A DNA stretch of 64,000 nucleotides, from positions 1 through 64,000 of the forward strand of contig CBDFHH010000002.1 in assembly GCA_965247665.1 (NCBI GenBank), written 5' to 3'. A program made the translations under genes and the position numbers. Position 1 is the stretch's first letter; each line of letters starts with the position of its first letter. A model generated the notes under the pieces. That model was not told the DNA's origin. It was given only the letters and a program-made list of their open reading frames with translations, and did not search any database. Origin of the DNA: CAUZWH01 sp965247665. GTDB taxonomy: Bacteria; Pseudomonadota; Alphaproteobacteria; SHVV01. Positions 25,171 through 33,943 of this stretch are shown here, in pieces.

Positions 25171-25268
25171 TGATATCCTCTTCTTCACCACGAAATTCGG
25201 TGTTGGTTCGGTTGCCTGCATTCCTCCGGAACGATGTTCCGGCTTCAAGCGACCAAAGGGAGGACAAC

Positions 25269-26279
25269 ATGAACCGTATTTGCAGCTTGATGCTCGTTGG
25301 GGTTACCACGTTGGTGGCCACGACGTTCTCCAACGATGTTATAGCCGAGGAAGTAACGCTTCGAGCGGTGAGTTACACGCCGATCAACTCCGAAACCTCA
25401 TCGCACTTTGCCAGGTTCATCGACAAGGTCAACGCTGAGGGCAAAGGACTCGTACAGATAAAATTCCTCGGTGGCGCACCCAAGGTCATGACCATATTTG
25501 AGGTGGGTAACGCAGTCAGCAAGGGCAGTATTGATATCGCCAACGTGAGTGGAGTTTTCTACGCCTCCCTCGTGCCTGTGGCAAACGCGACATTTTATTC
25601 GGAATACACGATTCAAGAACTGCGCAAACTGGGTGTCTGGGAAACCATCGTCGATATCCATCGTGAGAAAATGAACGTCCACTATCTGGCCCGCGCGCGC
25701 GACCGCATGACCCTCAACTACTTCGTCAACAAGAAAATAACTAAACCTGATTTCAGCGGAATGAAAATACGGTCAAGCACGCTTCATACGCCATTTATCA
25801 AATCACTTGGCGGCACGCCTATTGAGACTGGGCTGCCGCAAATTTACCCGGCGCTCGAGCGAGGCGTGGTGGATGGTCTCGGATTTCCGACCTCTCTGTT
25901 GATGGACTTCCGTCTACATGAGGTCGTCGAGTATCGCATTGAGCCCAGTTTCTACCGGGTGGATATCGCGCTTCTGGTCAACCTTCGGGTCTGGGAAAAC
26001 AAGCTCAACAACGAGCAGCGAGCGTTCCTCACAAAGATGGGCCAATGGGTCGAAAGCATCAACATGGAGGACGTCGAGAAAAACCAAGCGGCGAAGAGGC
26101 GCCAGGAAGACGCTGGAATGAAAGTAATTCGGTTCACCGGGCAGGATTGTATCGACTACATTCGCAAGGGGTACGAAGCCGGATGGGCCGCGGTTACCAA
26201 GCGTGATCCCGAGACCGCGACCAAGCTCAGAAAACTGATCTACAACCCGGCCGAGGTTGAGAAGGCGTTCTGTTCGTAG
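25269..26279 (+). CDS. DctP-type TRAP substrate-binding protein
   Basis: 336-residue secreted receptor starting at ATG 25269 behind GGGAGGA (25258-25264); an upstream in-frame start at 25170 lacks a site and gives a non-signal N-terminus. The signal peptide MNRICSLMLVGVTTLVATTFSNDVIA is clear. The DctP-fold segments FSGMKIRSSTLHTPFIKSLGGTPIETGLPQIYPALERGVVDGLGF are present, including the conserved Arg of the carboxylate-binding site (KIRSS). It is the first gene of a dctPQM operon. Confidence 0.92.
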   Translation: MNRICSLMLVGVTTLVATTFSNDVIAEEVTLRAVSYTPINSETSSHFARFIDKVNAEGKGLVQIKFLGGAPKVMTIFEVGNAVSKGSIDIANVSGVFYASLVPVANATFYSEYTIQELRKLGVWETIVDIHREKMNVHYLARARDRMTLNYFVNKKITKPDFSGMKIRSSTLHTPFIKSLGGTPIETGLPQIYPALERGVVDGLGFPTSLLMDFRLHEVVEYRIEPSFYRVDIALLVNLRVWENKLNNEQRAFLTKMGQWVESINMEDVEKNQAAKRRQEDAGMKVIRFTGQDCIDYIRKGYEAGWAAVTKRDPETATKLRKLIYNPAEVEKAFCS

Positions 26280-26297
26280 TCCGCGTGACATCTTAGG

Positions 26298-26334
26298 CCA
26301 GGGACTGAAGCGCCTGCCGCGCTTCAGTCCCTGG
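26298..26334 (+). terminator. Intercistronic hairpin after dctP
   Basis: A 15-bp perfect stem (26298-26312 with 26320-26334) and a 7-nt loop lie 19 bp after the dctP stop. No T-run follows, so it is probably a transcript-stabilising or partial-attenuation hairpin that raises dctP over dctQM, a common arrangement in TRAP operons, rather than a full stop. Confidence 0.7.
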
Positions 26335-26380
26335 CTCGCGGGCTCGTGAGGCCACTTCGCACGTCGAGTACGGAAGAGCG

Positions 26381-26884
26381 ATGTACCGAGTGGTTCTCGA
26401 ACTCTGCGGCAAGCTTACGGGCCTCAGTATCGGCATCATAGCCGTTCTGGTTAGCGTTGACGTTCTAGTCCGGAACCTGGGGTTCGACCCTCTGTCCTGG
26501 TTGGTCGAATCCGTGGAATACACGTTGTTCGTCACCACGTTCCTGGCGGCCCCGTGGGTACTGAGCAAAGGTGCCCACGTGCGGGTCGACCTAGTGATCC
26601 TGATGGTGCCCCCGAAATTCCGTTATGGGCTCGAACTTCTGGTCGATGGGCTTGGCGTTATCATCTCGCTGATTCTGTTCTACTACAGTCTAGGCGAGGC
26701 CATCGATTCCTACACTCATGATCGGCTTATCTACAAGACCCTGACCGTGACAGAGTGGTGGTTTCTCGCAATCATTCCGTTCTCCAGCGCTCTTCTAGCA
26801 ATCGGATTCCTTCTGCGGTTTTTCCGCGTCCTCTCCGACGGTGTTGGCGCAGTCGGGAGGACCGATGGCCACGAGGGGTTTTAG
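26381..26884 (+). CDS. TRAP transporter small permease (DctQ)
   Basis: 167-residue inner-membrane protein with four predicted helices; the family-typical region VDVLVRNLGFDPLSWLVESVEYTLFVTTFLAAPWVLSKGAHVRVDL is clear (the GAHVRVDL box is diagnostic). It begins at ATG 26381 and ends two bases before the start of the large subunit gene. It works with the DctM protein and the DctP receptor. Confidence 0.92.
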   Translation: MYRVVLELCGKLTGLSIGIIAVLVSVDVLVRNLGFDPLSWLVESVEYTLFVTTFLAAPWVLSKGAHVRVDLVILMVPPKFRYGLELLVDGLGVIISLILFYYSLGEAIDSYTHDRLIYKTLTVTEWWFLAIIPFSSALLAIGFLLRFFRVLSDGVGAVGRTDGHEGF

Positions 26885-26887
26885 ATC

Positions 26888-28204
26888 ATGAGCTGGGACG
26901 CGGCCCTAGCACTGTTGCTCGGCGGCTATGTCTTTCTCATGGCAATCGGGCTGCCTGTCGCTTTTGCCTTTTTCGGCATCAACTTGGTTGGCGCTTATTT
27001 GTTCTTGGGTGGCGAGATCGGTCTGCATCAACTCGCCCGCAACTCTATGGGAGCTTTAACAAATTTCATATTGGCGCCGATTCCGCTTTTTCTGCTGATG
27101 GGCGAAATACTGTTTGAGACTGGAGTGGCGGCCAGGGCGATTGACGCCATCGACAAGCTGATCGCGCGCGTGCCGGGACGATTATCAATCGTGTCGATAG
27201 TTGGAGGTACCTTGTTCTCTTCGCTTTCGGGGTCCACGATCGCCAACACCGCGGTGCTTGGAAGCACGCTGCTTCCCAATATGATCCAGCGGAATTACCA
27301 CCCGGCATTCGCCATGGGGCCAATCATGGCGGTCGGCGGAATCGCCATGCTGATCCCACCATCGGCCCTCGCCGTTCTGTTAGGCAGTCTGGCCGGCATA
27401 TCAATCGCCAAGCTCTTGATCGCCGGAATCGTTCCCGGCATTTTGATGAGCGCACTCTTCCTCTTCTATGTGGTGGGACGCAGCGCCATCAACCCCTCGC
27501 TGGCCCCGGCGTACGACGTCGCGCACCTGACGTTGTGGCAACGTTGGCGACCGTTCCTCATCTACGTTGTCCCCCTCTTCAGTATTTTTGTCGTTGTCGT
27601 CGGCAGCATATTTGCGGGACTGGCAACGCCAACGGAATCCTCCGCACTCGGATGTATCGCTTGCTTGATCATCGCGATTGCCTACAGATCGCTCACCCGC
27701 CGGAATCTGATGAACGCGCTCCAAGAGACGGCGAAGATCTATGCCATGGTGCTGTTCATCATTGTGGCGTCGCTCACGTTTTCGCAAATCCTAGCGCTGT
27801 CAGGTGCTACCGACGGACTTCTCTCCCTGATCACTGGTACCGGCTTGTCAAAGTTCGCGGTCGTGCTAGGCATGCTCTTCATCCTGCTTCTCCTGGGTGC
27901 CTTCATGGATCAGGTGAGCATGATGTTGATTACGCTTCCGCTATACATGCCGCTGGCCGAGACCATGGGAATCGATGTCCTCTGGCTTGGCGTGCTGATA
28001 CTGGTTTCCATGGAGGTCAGTCTGCTAACGCCACCGTTCGGCATCCTGTTGTATACGATGAAGGGTGTGGCACCTCGGGACATAACACTACATCAAATCT
28101 GGTGGGCGGCTGCGCCCTTCGTTGCATTGGAATTGTTGGTGCTGATGCTTCTGGTGGCGTTCCCGATCTTGGCTCTGTGGCTGCCATCGGTGACCCTTAA
28201 TTGA
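26888..28204 (+). CDS. TRAP transporter large permease (DctM)
   Basis: 438-residue protein with about 12 membrane segments, the translocation channel of a TRAP system. Diagnostic pieces: PIPLFLLMGEILFETGVAARAIDAIDKLI, LSGSTIANTAVLGSTLLPNM, AVGGIAMLIPPSALAVLLGSLAGISI and LGAFMDQVSMMLITLPLYMPLA. It directly follows DctQ. Three bases after the stop begins an IS1595-family remnant. Confidence 0.93.
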   Translation: MSWDAALALLLGGYVFLMAIGLPVAFAFFGINLVGAYLFLGGEIGLHQLARNSMGALTNFILAPIPLFLLMGEILFETGVAARAIDAIDKLIARVPGRLSIVSIVGGTLFSSLSGSTIANTAVLGSTLLPNMIQRNYHPAFAMGPIMAVGGIAMLIPPSALAVLLGSLAGISIAKLLIAGIVPGILMSALFLFYVVGRSAINPSLAPAYDVAHLTLWQRWRPFLIYVVPLFSIFVVVVGSIFAGLATPTESSALGCIACLIIAIAYRSLTRRNLMNALQETAKIYAMVLFIIVASLTFSQILALSGATDGLLSLITGTGLSKFAVVLGMLFILLLLGAFMDQVSMMLITLPLYMPLAETMGIDVLWLGVLILVSMEVSLLTPPFGILLYTMKGVAPRDITLHQIWWAAAPFVALELLVLMLLVAFPILALWLPSVTLN

Positions 28205-29158
28205 ATGCGAAGGGATTACACTCGGTCTCACACCTTGGTTTTCTACAGCCTGGCACAGTTCGTGGACGAGCACGGCACCGAGGAGCGGTGCGTTGCGGCG
28301 GTGTTTCGTTGGCGCTGGCCGAACGGATTCGTGTGTCCGAGGTGCGAGCATACCGAGTACTGGCGCCTCCAAAGTCATCCCCTGTATCAGTGTCGCGGCT
28401 GCCGACATCAGGTCTCGCTGACCGCGGGCACGACCCTGGACAGCACGAAGCTGCCGCTACGGACGTGGTTCCTGGCCATGTACCTGATGACGCAGACGAA
28501 GAACGGCATCTCGGCGCTGGAACTCTCCCGGCAACTGGGGGTTACCTACAACACCGCGTGGTCGCTCTAGCGCAAGCTGAATGCAGGTGATGAAGGAGCG
28601 CGACGACATCCGCCCTTTGGGCGGTTGGGTGCAGCTCGATGACGCGTACTGGGGGGCGGGAGCGCCGCGGAGGCAAACGCGGGCGAGGGGCACCGGGCAA
28701 GACGCCGATCGTCGCTGCCGTGGAGCTCAATCGCGAGGGCCGCCGGTGAGAATGCGCCTGAGCCGCGTCGGCGCGTTCCAAAGCGACGAGATCGCCGCTT
28801 GGGCCAAGTGCCACCTCGAGCCCGGCACCCTCGTGCTCTCCGATGCCTTGGGCTGCTTCTCTACCGTGTAACGCGCCGGGTGCTTCACCAACCGTTCGGG
28901 ACCGGAGGCGGACCGGCCGGCGCGCAGCATCCGGCACTGTCCTGGTTCAATACGATCCTGGGCAACATCAAGCGCTCGCTGCATGGCAGCTACCACCACG
29001 TCAGCTCCAAGCTCCTGCCGCGATACCTCGCCGAGTTCTCCTATCGGTCCAACCGCCGATTCTCGCACCACGAGCTGTTTCCCCGGCTCGCCTATGTCGC
29101 CTTGCGCACTCCGCCCATGCTCAACCGAGTGCTCAAGCTGGCTGAGCATTATGCGTAA
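28205..29158 (+). pseudogene. IS1595-family (ISXO2-like) transposase, broken
   Basis: The first frame (28205-28570) has the IS1595 N-terminal zinc-binding domain (FVCPRCEHTEYWRL..YQCRGCRHQVSLTAGT) and ends at a TAG after TYNTAWSL. Homologous sequence continues in other frames (GRLGAAR-DDAYWG-like segment, SRVGAFQSDE, HHVSSKLLPRYLAEFSYRSNRRFSHHELFPRLAYVAL), so at least two mutations destroy it. The element lies between dctM and the amidohydrolase-2 genes. Confidence 0.85.
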
Positions 29159-29228
29159 TCAGGAGTCAGATAGGAACCAAACAAGCCGCGTGGTATCCTC
29201 ATGAAATCACACGATAAGGGAGGAACCC

Positions 29229-30158
29229 ATGATCGTAGACGGCCATGTCCATGTCGTCGGCAATCCCGACTCCACGGCACCAGAATACGTCGATGTGATC
29301 CGGGACGCCGTACTGCTGCGCCGCCGTCATCCCGATGTTTTTGCCAGCCATTGGGGCAAGCTGGAGGATATGAGCGACCTTCTGATCGAGGACATGGACG
29401 CTTTTGGCATCGACAAGGCCGTAATCCAGCCGGCGCGCGGCGAGTCGCCGGAGTTGGTCGCTCAGGCGGTGGACAAGTATCCAGACCGTCTGGTCGGATT
29501 ATTCATGTCCGGCTATAGCGAGTTTGTTGGAGGCGATGCTGCAGTGGTAAGCGGTCCATCGCAAAAACCAGATCTCAACCAATTCGCCGATAACGTCCGG
29601 CATTGGGTTCGGGATCTGGGACTTAGGGGGCTCGGCGAGTTCGGCGTCCGCACCTTTAGCGAGGAATCGGATCCCAGCAAGATCGCCCGCGACCTCATGC
29701 CGGTGATTGAGATCATCAACGAATATAGGATTCCCGTACTGATTCACACGGCCTGGACACAGTTTGGGACGAAGCTCTATCACGGCATTCCGATGTTCGT
29801 TGACGATCTTGCTGAGCAATTTCCCGAGACCCCGTTCACGCTGACGAAGATGGGCCGAGGTTATAACTTCATTTTCGAGATCTGCCTCGCGCTTGCGACG
29901 AAGCACGATAACGTCTACCTCGACACGGTTCAGTCGCCGGCCGAGCACGTCGCGCGCGCCGTCCGCGAAGTCGGTGCTGAACGCGTCATCTACGGGACGG
30001 ATTGGGATCCCACGTGGCGACCGCTCAACCTTCCCGAGGGAATTTACGCGCGCACCTTGGCTGTCATCGATGATGCGGGACTCACCGACGGTCAAAAAGA
30101 ACAGGTGCTGGGTAAGACCGCGGCAACCCTCTACGGAATGTGTAGCATGGAGGCATAA
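29229..30158 (+). CDS. Amidohydrolase-2 family protein, first copy
   Basis: 309-residue TIM-barrel metalloenzyme of the family that contains aromatic decarboxylases and lactonases (ACMSD, LigI, LigW). Metal-ligand motifs: VDGHVHVVGNP (His-X-His), IPVLIHTAWTQ (His), and GTDWDPTW (Asp). The fourth usual ligand His in the strand after is replaced by Lys (FTLTKMGRGY), a feature I know from one subfamily. A GGGAGGA site precedes ATG 29229. Together with the paralogue 38 bp downstream it is probably one operon. Confidence 0.88.
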   Translation: MIVDGHVHVVGNPDSTAPEYVDVIRDAVLLRRRHPDVFASHWGKLEDMSDLLIEDMDAFGIDKAVIQPARGESPELVAQAVDKYPDRLVGLFMSGYSEFVGGDAAVVSGPSQKPDLNQFADNVRHWVRDLGLRGLGEFGVRTFSEESDPSKIARDLMPVIEIINEYRIPVLIHTAWTQFGTKLYHGIPMFVDDLAEQFPETPFTLTKMGRGYNFIFEICLALATKHDNVYLDTVQSPAEHVARAVREVGAERVIYGTDWDPTWRPLNLPEGIYARTLAVIDDAGLTDGQKEQVLGKTAATLYGMCSMEA

Positions 30159-30195
30159 GCCGCTATCACCTGAAAGAAGCTAAGAGCACATACTC

Positions 30196-31164
30196 ATGGC
30201 CAAGAATGCACGACGCTCTATCATCGATGTTCATTGTCATCCGTTCGGTAATCCGGCTTGTGACTTAACTGAGTATATTCAGGTCAAGCGCGATGCTGTG
30301 TTGCTTCGACGCAAACATCCGCATCTATTTGCCGAACAGTGGGGTGTATTGGATGATATTTCCGATCTACTGATCCATGACATGGACGCGCATGGCGTCG
30401 ATGTCGCCGTGGTGCAGGCCTCGGTTGGCGAGCCCGCCGACAATGTCGCGAAGGCAGTAAAGAAATATCCCGACCGCTTCATTGGCCTGTGCAGTACTGG
30501 CCATTTCGACTTTTACCCGGGCACACACCCGGTTCTAGAAAAGCCCGACTACGTCAAACTGACCGAAGACATTCGTTATCAGGTCGAAGAGCTTGGATTT
30601 CGCGGGCTCGGAGAAGTCGCCGTACGTTTGTTCAGCAACGAATCGGCGCCACACCGGATAGCCAGGGACATGATCCCGCTGATGGAAATCCTCGATCAAC
30701 ACAAGATTCCGGTGATGCTCCTAACCGCGTGGACCCAGTTCGGAACGCCACTCTACCATGGTCTCCCACTCTACATGGACGATCTAGCCGAGAGCTTTCC
30801 CGACGTACCGATCATCGTCATGAAGATGGGGCGGGGTTACGATTCCTTCTTCGAGATTGCCCTGGCACTTGCCACTAAGCACGACAATATCTATCTCGAG
30901 ACCGCGCAAGCGCCGATGCAACACATCAAGCGTGCCGTGCGTGAAGTCGGATCCAACCGGGTTATCTTCGGCACCGACTGGTGCAGCACGTGGCGTCAGT
31001 TGGCTGCGCCGCACAACATGTTCGGACTAGCGGTCGACGCCTTGGATAAGACGGATATGAGCGAAGAGGACCTCGATTGGATCCTCTGGAAAACGGCGGC
31101 GACCCTTTTCAAGATCGATTTGTCCAAGATGGGGAGAAACGCAGCGGCGGCTACATCATCGTGA
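30196..31164 (+). CDS. Amidohydrolase-2 family protein, second copy lacking one His
   Basis: 322-residue paralogue of the upstream gene, well over half identical by eye. The His-X-His is kept (VHCHPFGNP) and so are KMGRGY and GTDWCSTW. The strand-5 position that reads IPVLIHTAWTQ upstream is IPVMLLTAWTQ here, so the His that binds the metal is Leu. It may therefore be catalytically altered, a partner subunit of the first copy, or inactive. Ends at TGA 31164; the 3' side is bordered by IS fragments. Confidence 0.88.
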   Translation: MAKNARRSIIDVHCHPFGNPACDLTEYIQVKRDAVLLRRKHPHLFAEQWGVLDDISDLLIHDMDAHGVDVAVVQASVGEPADNVAKAVKKYPDRFIGLCSTGHFDFYPGTHPVLEKPDYVKLTEDIRYQVEELGFRGLGEVAVRLFSNESAPHRIARDMIPLMEILDQHKIPVMLLTAWTQFGTPLYHGLPLYMDDLAESFPDVPIIVMKMGRGYDSFFEIALALATKHDNIYLETAQAPMQHIKRAVREVGSNRVIFGTDWCSTWRQLAAPHNMFGLAVDALDKTDMSEEDLDWILWKTAATLFKIDLSKMGRNAAAATSS

Positions 31165-31170
31165 AGGACT

Positions 31171-31260
31171 TATGTGCGGGTCCGGCGGCAGTCGGCGCGG
31201 GCGGCCTTCCTACCGCTCTATCACCCGCCGGGCCATACCCAGGTCGACTTCGGCGAGACA
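31171..31260 (+). pseudogene. Short IS21 IstA fragment
   Basis: Thirty codons read YVRVRRQSARAAFLPLYHPPGHTQVDFGE, matching the segment of IstA around its first catalytic Asp (HAPGHAQVDFGEA-type). Nothing else of that element remains here. Confidence 0.6.
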
Positions 31261-31353
31261 GCAGATCTTCGACCTGGCTCGGCGACAACGGGTAGCGGAC
31301 ATAAGGCGGATGACCTCGGGCGAGCTGTTGAAGTAGGGGAAGGGATTTCGCAT
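31252..31353 (-). pseudogene. IS6-family transposase N-terminal fragment
   Basis: The minus strand from 31353 gives MRNPFPYFNSSPEVIRL and, after a frameshift, YVRYPLSPSQVEDLLSR, the N-terminal helix-turn-helix of IS6/IS15-type transposases. The element is otherwise lost. Confidence 0.65.
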
Positions 31354-31634
31354 CTGCCAAAACTATGGATGCCCCATCTGCGCATCAATCCATTTTTGTC
31401 TGACACCGCCCTTCTGCCGCTTGCCGGTCGCGGTGAAATATAGGGATTTATTCTCCCGGGCCTGGCGGTGAGCGGTTATGAAGAGGGTTGCACCGGCAGA
31501 GCCATCTTTTCGACCGCCAACTTAGGCGACTCGTTAGTTGGCGCAAGGCCCCGGAGGGTGATCCCTTCTCGGCCTCGTCGTATCTCCATGGTCACCTCCG
31601 CACCGTTCCAAACGAACTCACCACGCGTCCGTCC
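31354..31634. other. Gene-poor junction, probable IS debris
   Basis: No frame is supported. The stretch sits between the IS6 fragment and the toxin-antitoxin remnant. A 39-codon reading on the minus strand near 31590-31475 (MEIRRGREGITLRGLAP...) has no recognisable relatives. Confidence 0.4.
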
Positions 31635-32039
31635 TCACGCCTGCAGCAGGCGCTGCTCCAACAACGCCCGCATGTCGCGGCGTCCGTCGGCGATCACCAT
31701 CACGTAGACGGTGTTTTCGACCGCTCGGTAGATGATTCGGTAGGGCTTGAAGAAAATCTCCCGGTACTCCCGAATCCCAATGTCCAGCAGTTCCTTGGGA
31801 TAGCTGCCGCGCCGGGGATGTTCCGAAAGGTTGGCGAGCGTCTTCTCGATCCGATCCAACACATGGTCAGCACTCGCCGCCGAGTCTCGCCGGAGATCTT
31901 CGAGGTCGTATGGAGCCGGCACCTTTCTGACGGGGGCACAGTCCATCATCTCCCATAAGGATACCCCGGCATCTCGAGCCGCCCGCAATGCCGGAGACGA
32001 AGCCTTTTCTGAACGCGGGTGCGAAAGAGTGTTGCGCAA
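31635..32039 (-). pseudogene. Fused toxin-antitoxin remnant (RelE/ParE family)
   Basis: The frame begins at TTG 32039 with a piece resembling the C-terminal part of a type II antitoxin (ALRAARDAGVSLWEMMD...VPAPYDLEDLRRD) and passes without stop into a RelE/ParE-type toxin (SADHVLDRIEKTLANLSEHPRRGSYPKELLDIGIREYREIFFKPYRIIYR...DGRRDMRALLEQRLLQA). The antitoxin N-terminus and the toxin N-terminus (first ~20 residues) are absent, as if a deletion joined the two genes. Probably inactive. Confidence 0.65.
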
Positions 32040-32121
32040 GGGGAGCCGGTGTCCGCAGGGATCAGGCCAAGCGCCCCCGCCTCACCCCTTCGCGCCGCTC
32101 ACCAAGCTCGATCCGGTGCCG

Positions 32122-32700
32122 CTATTCCCGGGCCAATCGCCGACCGATCCATACCACCGCGATGCCGGCGACAAAGCCGAACAGATGTCCCTCGAACGAG
32201 ATGTGGCTGCGCAGCGGCAGCAGCCCCCACAACAGCCCGCCATAGATCACCAGCGTGGCGAAGGCGATCGCCATCGACGACAGACTGCGTTCGCTGAAGG
32301 CGCGCGCCAGGATCGCGCCGAAATAGCCGAACACCAGGCTGCTGGCGCCAACGTGATAGGCTTCGCGCGCAAACAGCCATACCAAAGCGCCGGAGAGCAA
32401 GGCGATCGCGATCGTGATCTGCCAGAACCGCTTGCGGCCGCTCGCCAGCGTAAGCGCACCGAGAATCGCCAGCGGCACCGTGTTGGAGAGCGTATGCCAG
32501 AGACCGGCATGGATCAGCGGCGCCAGCGCAATACCGATCAGGCCGCTCAGAGAACGCGGCAGGATTCCCCACGACACCAGCGCATGGCCGGTGAGCAGGT
32601 TGACGATCTCGACCGCCCAGATCACGCCCAACAGCACCAGCACCGGCTGCAGACGCTCGGCCATGGCGTTCACGACCGGGCCGCCATCGGCGCTCGACAT
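32122..32700 (-). CDS. Rhomboid-family intramembrane serine protease
   Basis: 192-residue protein with six membrane segments. The catalytic dyad is Ser120 in GASSLVFGY and His172 in FEGHLFGFVAG; WHTLSN at 69-74 and the following helix match the family's loop. Such enzymes cut membrane-anchored substrates in the inner membrane. It is the last gene of the minus-strand yjfK-L-M-like operon, starting 42 bp after DUF1190, which suggests a link to membrane-stress functions. Substrate unknown. Confidence 0.9.
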   Translation of the reverse strand: MSSADGGPVVNAMAERLQPVLVLLGVIWAVEIVNLLTGHALVSWGILPRSLSGLIGIALAPLIHAGLWHTLSNTVPLAILGALTLASGRKRFWQITIAIALLSGALVWLFAREAYHVGASSLVFGYFGAILARAFSERSLSSMAIAFATLVIYGGLLWGLLPLRSHISFEGHLFGFVAGIAVVWIGRRLARE

Positions 32701-32741
32701 CGCCGATCCGCTCCCGGGTCCCTAAGGCGGCGAGCTGTGGC

Positions 32742-33287
32742 TCAGCTGGCGGCGCTGCCGCCGCGGCTGGCGGCGCGGGCGCCGAAGCCGCCGCGCGAGA
32801 CGGTGCGGGTGCGTGCCGACGGCCGGCTCACCTGGGACTTGGCCACACCGGTGCGCCCCGTCGCCGACACCGAACCGAGCCGCGCATTCGATGCGGTGTA
32901 GTAGCTGTTGGGATCCGTAGCCGGCCGGTAGAGCGGCTGCGAGGCGATGCCGCCGAAACCCCCGCGCGGCGCCAGCATGTAACCGACCATGAACGGCAGC
33001 CAGACCGAACCGCCCCCCACCGAGGTCCGGTAGCAGCGGTTGTAACCGAAATCGGTGTTGCAATCGCCACGACTGCCATAGCGCGGCGCGACGTTCTCAT
33101 GCAGCTGCCGGGCCCGGTCGAACTCTTCGCGGCACACGGTTTCGTCATTTTCGCCGGCGGCGATGCAGGCTTCGACCGAATCGTAAGCCAGCACGTCCTC
33201 CTTGTCCTCGCCGGTGCCGACCACCAACAGATAGATTACGAAGGCGATGACGACCGCAAAGACCGCGGTTTTGATGTTGGCGTTCAT
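32742..33287 (-). CDS. DUF1190 family protein (YjfM/YgiB-like)
   Basis: 181-residue protein with an N-terminal membrane anchor (AVFAVVIAFVIYLLVVG) followed by a periplasmic part with the DUF1190 features: a CxxxxxxxxxVC pair in EACIAAGENDETVC, an Arg/Gly tail and a central FMVGYMLAPRGG. Proteins of this family are encoded near glutathionylspermidine-synthase homologues. Overlaps none, 13 bp after the DUF350 gene's stop region. Confidence 0.85.
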   Translation of the reverse strand: MNANIKTAVFAVVIAFVIYLLVVGTGEDKEDVLAYDSVEACIAAGENDETVCREEFDRARQLHENVAPRYGSRGDCNTDFGYNRCYRTSVGGGSVWLPFMVGYMLAPRGGFGGIASQPLYRPATDPNSYYTASNARLGSVSATGRTGVAKSQVSRPSARTRTVSRGGFGARAASRGGSAAS

Positions 33288-33300
33288 CGTTCGGTCCCTC

Positions 33301-33702
33301 TCAGCTCGTCATCGCCGCGGCATTGAGGATACCCGCCACCATCGAACATGCCCCGAGCCAGCTACCGGCAGCGATCTCGTTGGCCTCGATGCGCTCGGAT
33401 ATGCGCGGCATCGGCAGGCGAATGAGCTGATAGATCAAGAGCTGAACGATCAGTGCCACCAGCCCCCACAGCACCATTTCGACCACGGTGTCGGCGTCGA
33501 TCATGGCGCTGGCAAGCGGCAGCGCAAATCCGATCATGCTGCCGGAAAAAGCGATCGACGCCGCCACCGACTGCTGCTTGATCAACGCGAACTCGTTGTG
33601 TCGCGTGACCCGCGTATAGATCAGCAGGAACAGGATGGTCAGAACCACGGCCACGACGAAGAAAACCAGAAAATCGCTGAGGTTCGCCAAAAAATCGGCC
33701 AA
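33301..33702 (-). CDS. DUF350 family membrane protein (YjfL-like)
   Basis: 133 residues with four predicted helices; the duplicate-helix pattern and GxxIGFALPLASA match the DUF350/UPF0719 family. The start is a TTG at 33702 behind AGGAGG (no ATG is nearby). Together with DUF2491, DUF1190 and PspA homologues this is the layout of E. coli yjfKLM. Function unknown; presumed inner-membrane partner of the PspA-like protein. Confidence 0.83.
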   Translation of the reverse strand: MADFLANLSDFLVFFVVAVVLTILFLLIYTRVTRHNEFALIKQQSVAASIAFSGSMIGFALPLASAMIDADTVVEMVLWGLVALIVQLLIYQLIRLPMPRISERIEANEIAAGSWLGACSMVAGILNAAAMTS

Positions 33703-33729
33703 TTTCGCCTCCTTGTTTCGTCACATCGG

Positions 33730-33909
33730 TTTGTTTCGTTGGATCGGTTTGTTTCGTTGGATCGGTTTGTTTCGTTGGATCGGTTTGTTTCGTTGGATCG
33801 GTTTGTTTCGTTGGATCGGTTTGTTTCGTGGGATCGGTTTGTTTCGTCGGTTCGGTTTGTTTCGTCGGTTTGGTTTGTTTCGTCGGTTTGGTTTGTTTCG
33901 TCGGATCGG
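33730..33909. repeat. 18-bp tandem repeat, ten units
   Basis: Ten exact-length copies of the unit TTTGTTTCGTTGGATCGG start at 33730; the first five are identical, the next five carry 1-4 substitutions clustered in the GTTGGATCGG half. It lies in the 240-bp gap between the DUF2491 and DUF350 genes, inside the same minus-strand operon. It is free of stop codons in some frames in both directions, so it shows up as false ORFs, but neither frame resembles a protein. Confidence 0.92.
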
Positions 33910-33943
33910 TTTCGCTGCGGACGGTCGGCGGCGGGCGGCGCCC

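Noticed and set aside
33730..33909. CRISPR array
   Set aside because: The units are contiguous 18-mers without spacers and no cas gene is present.
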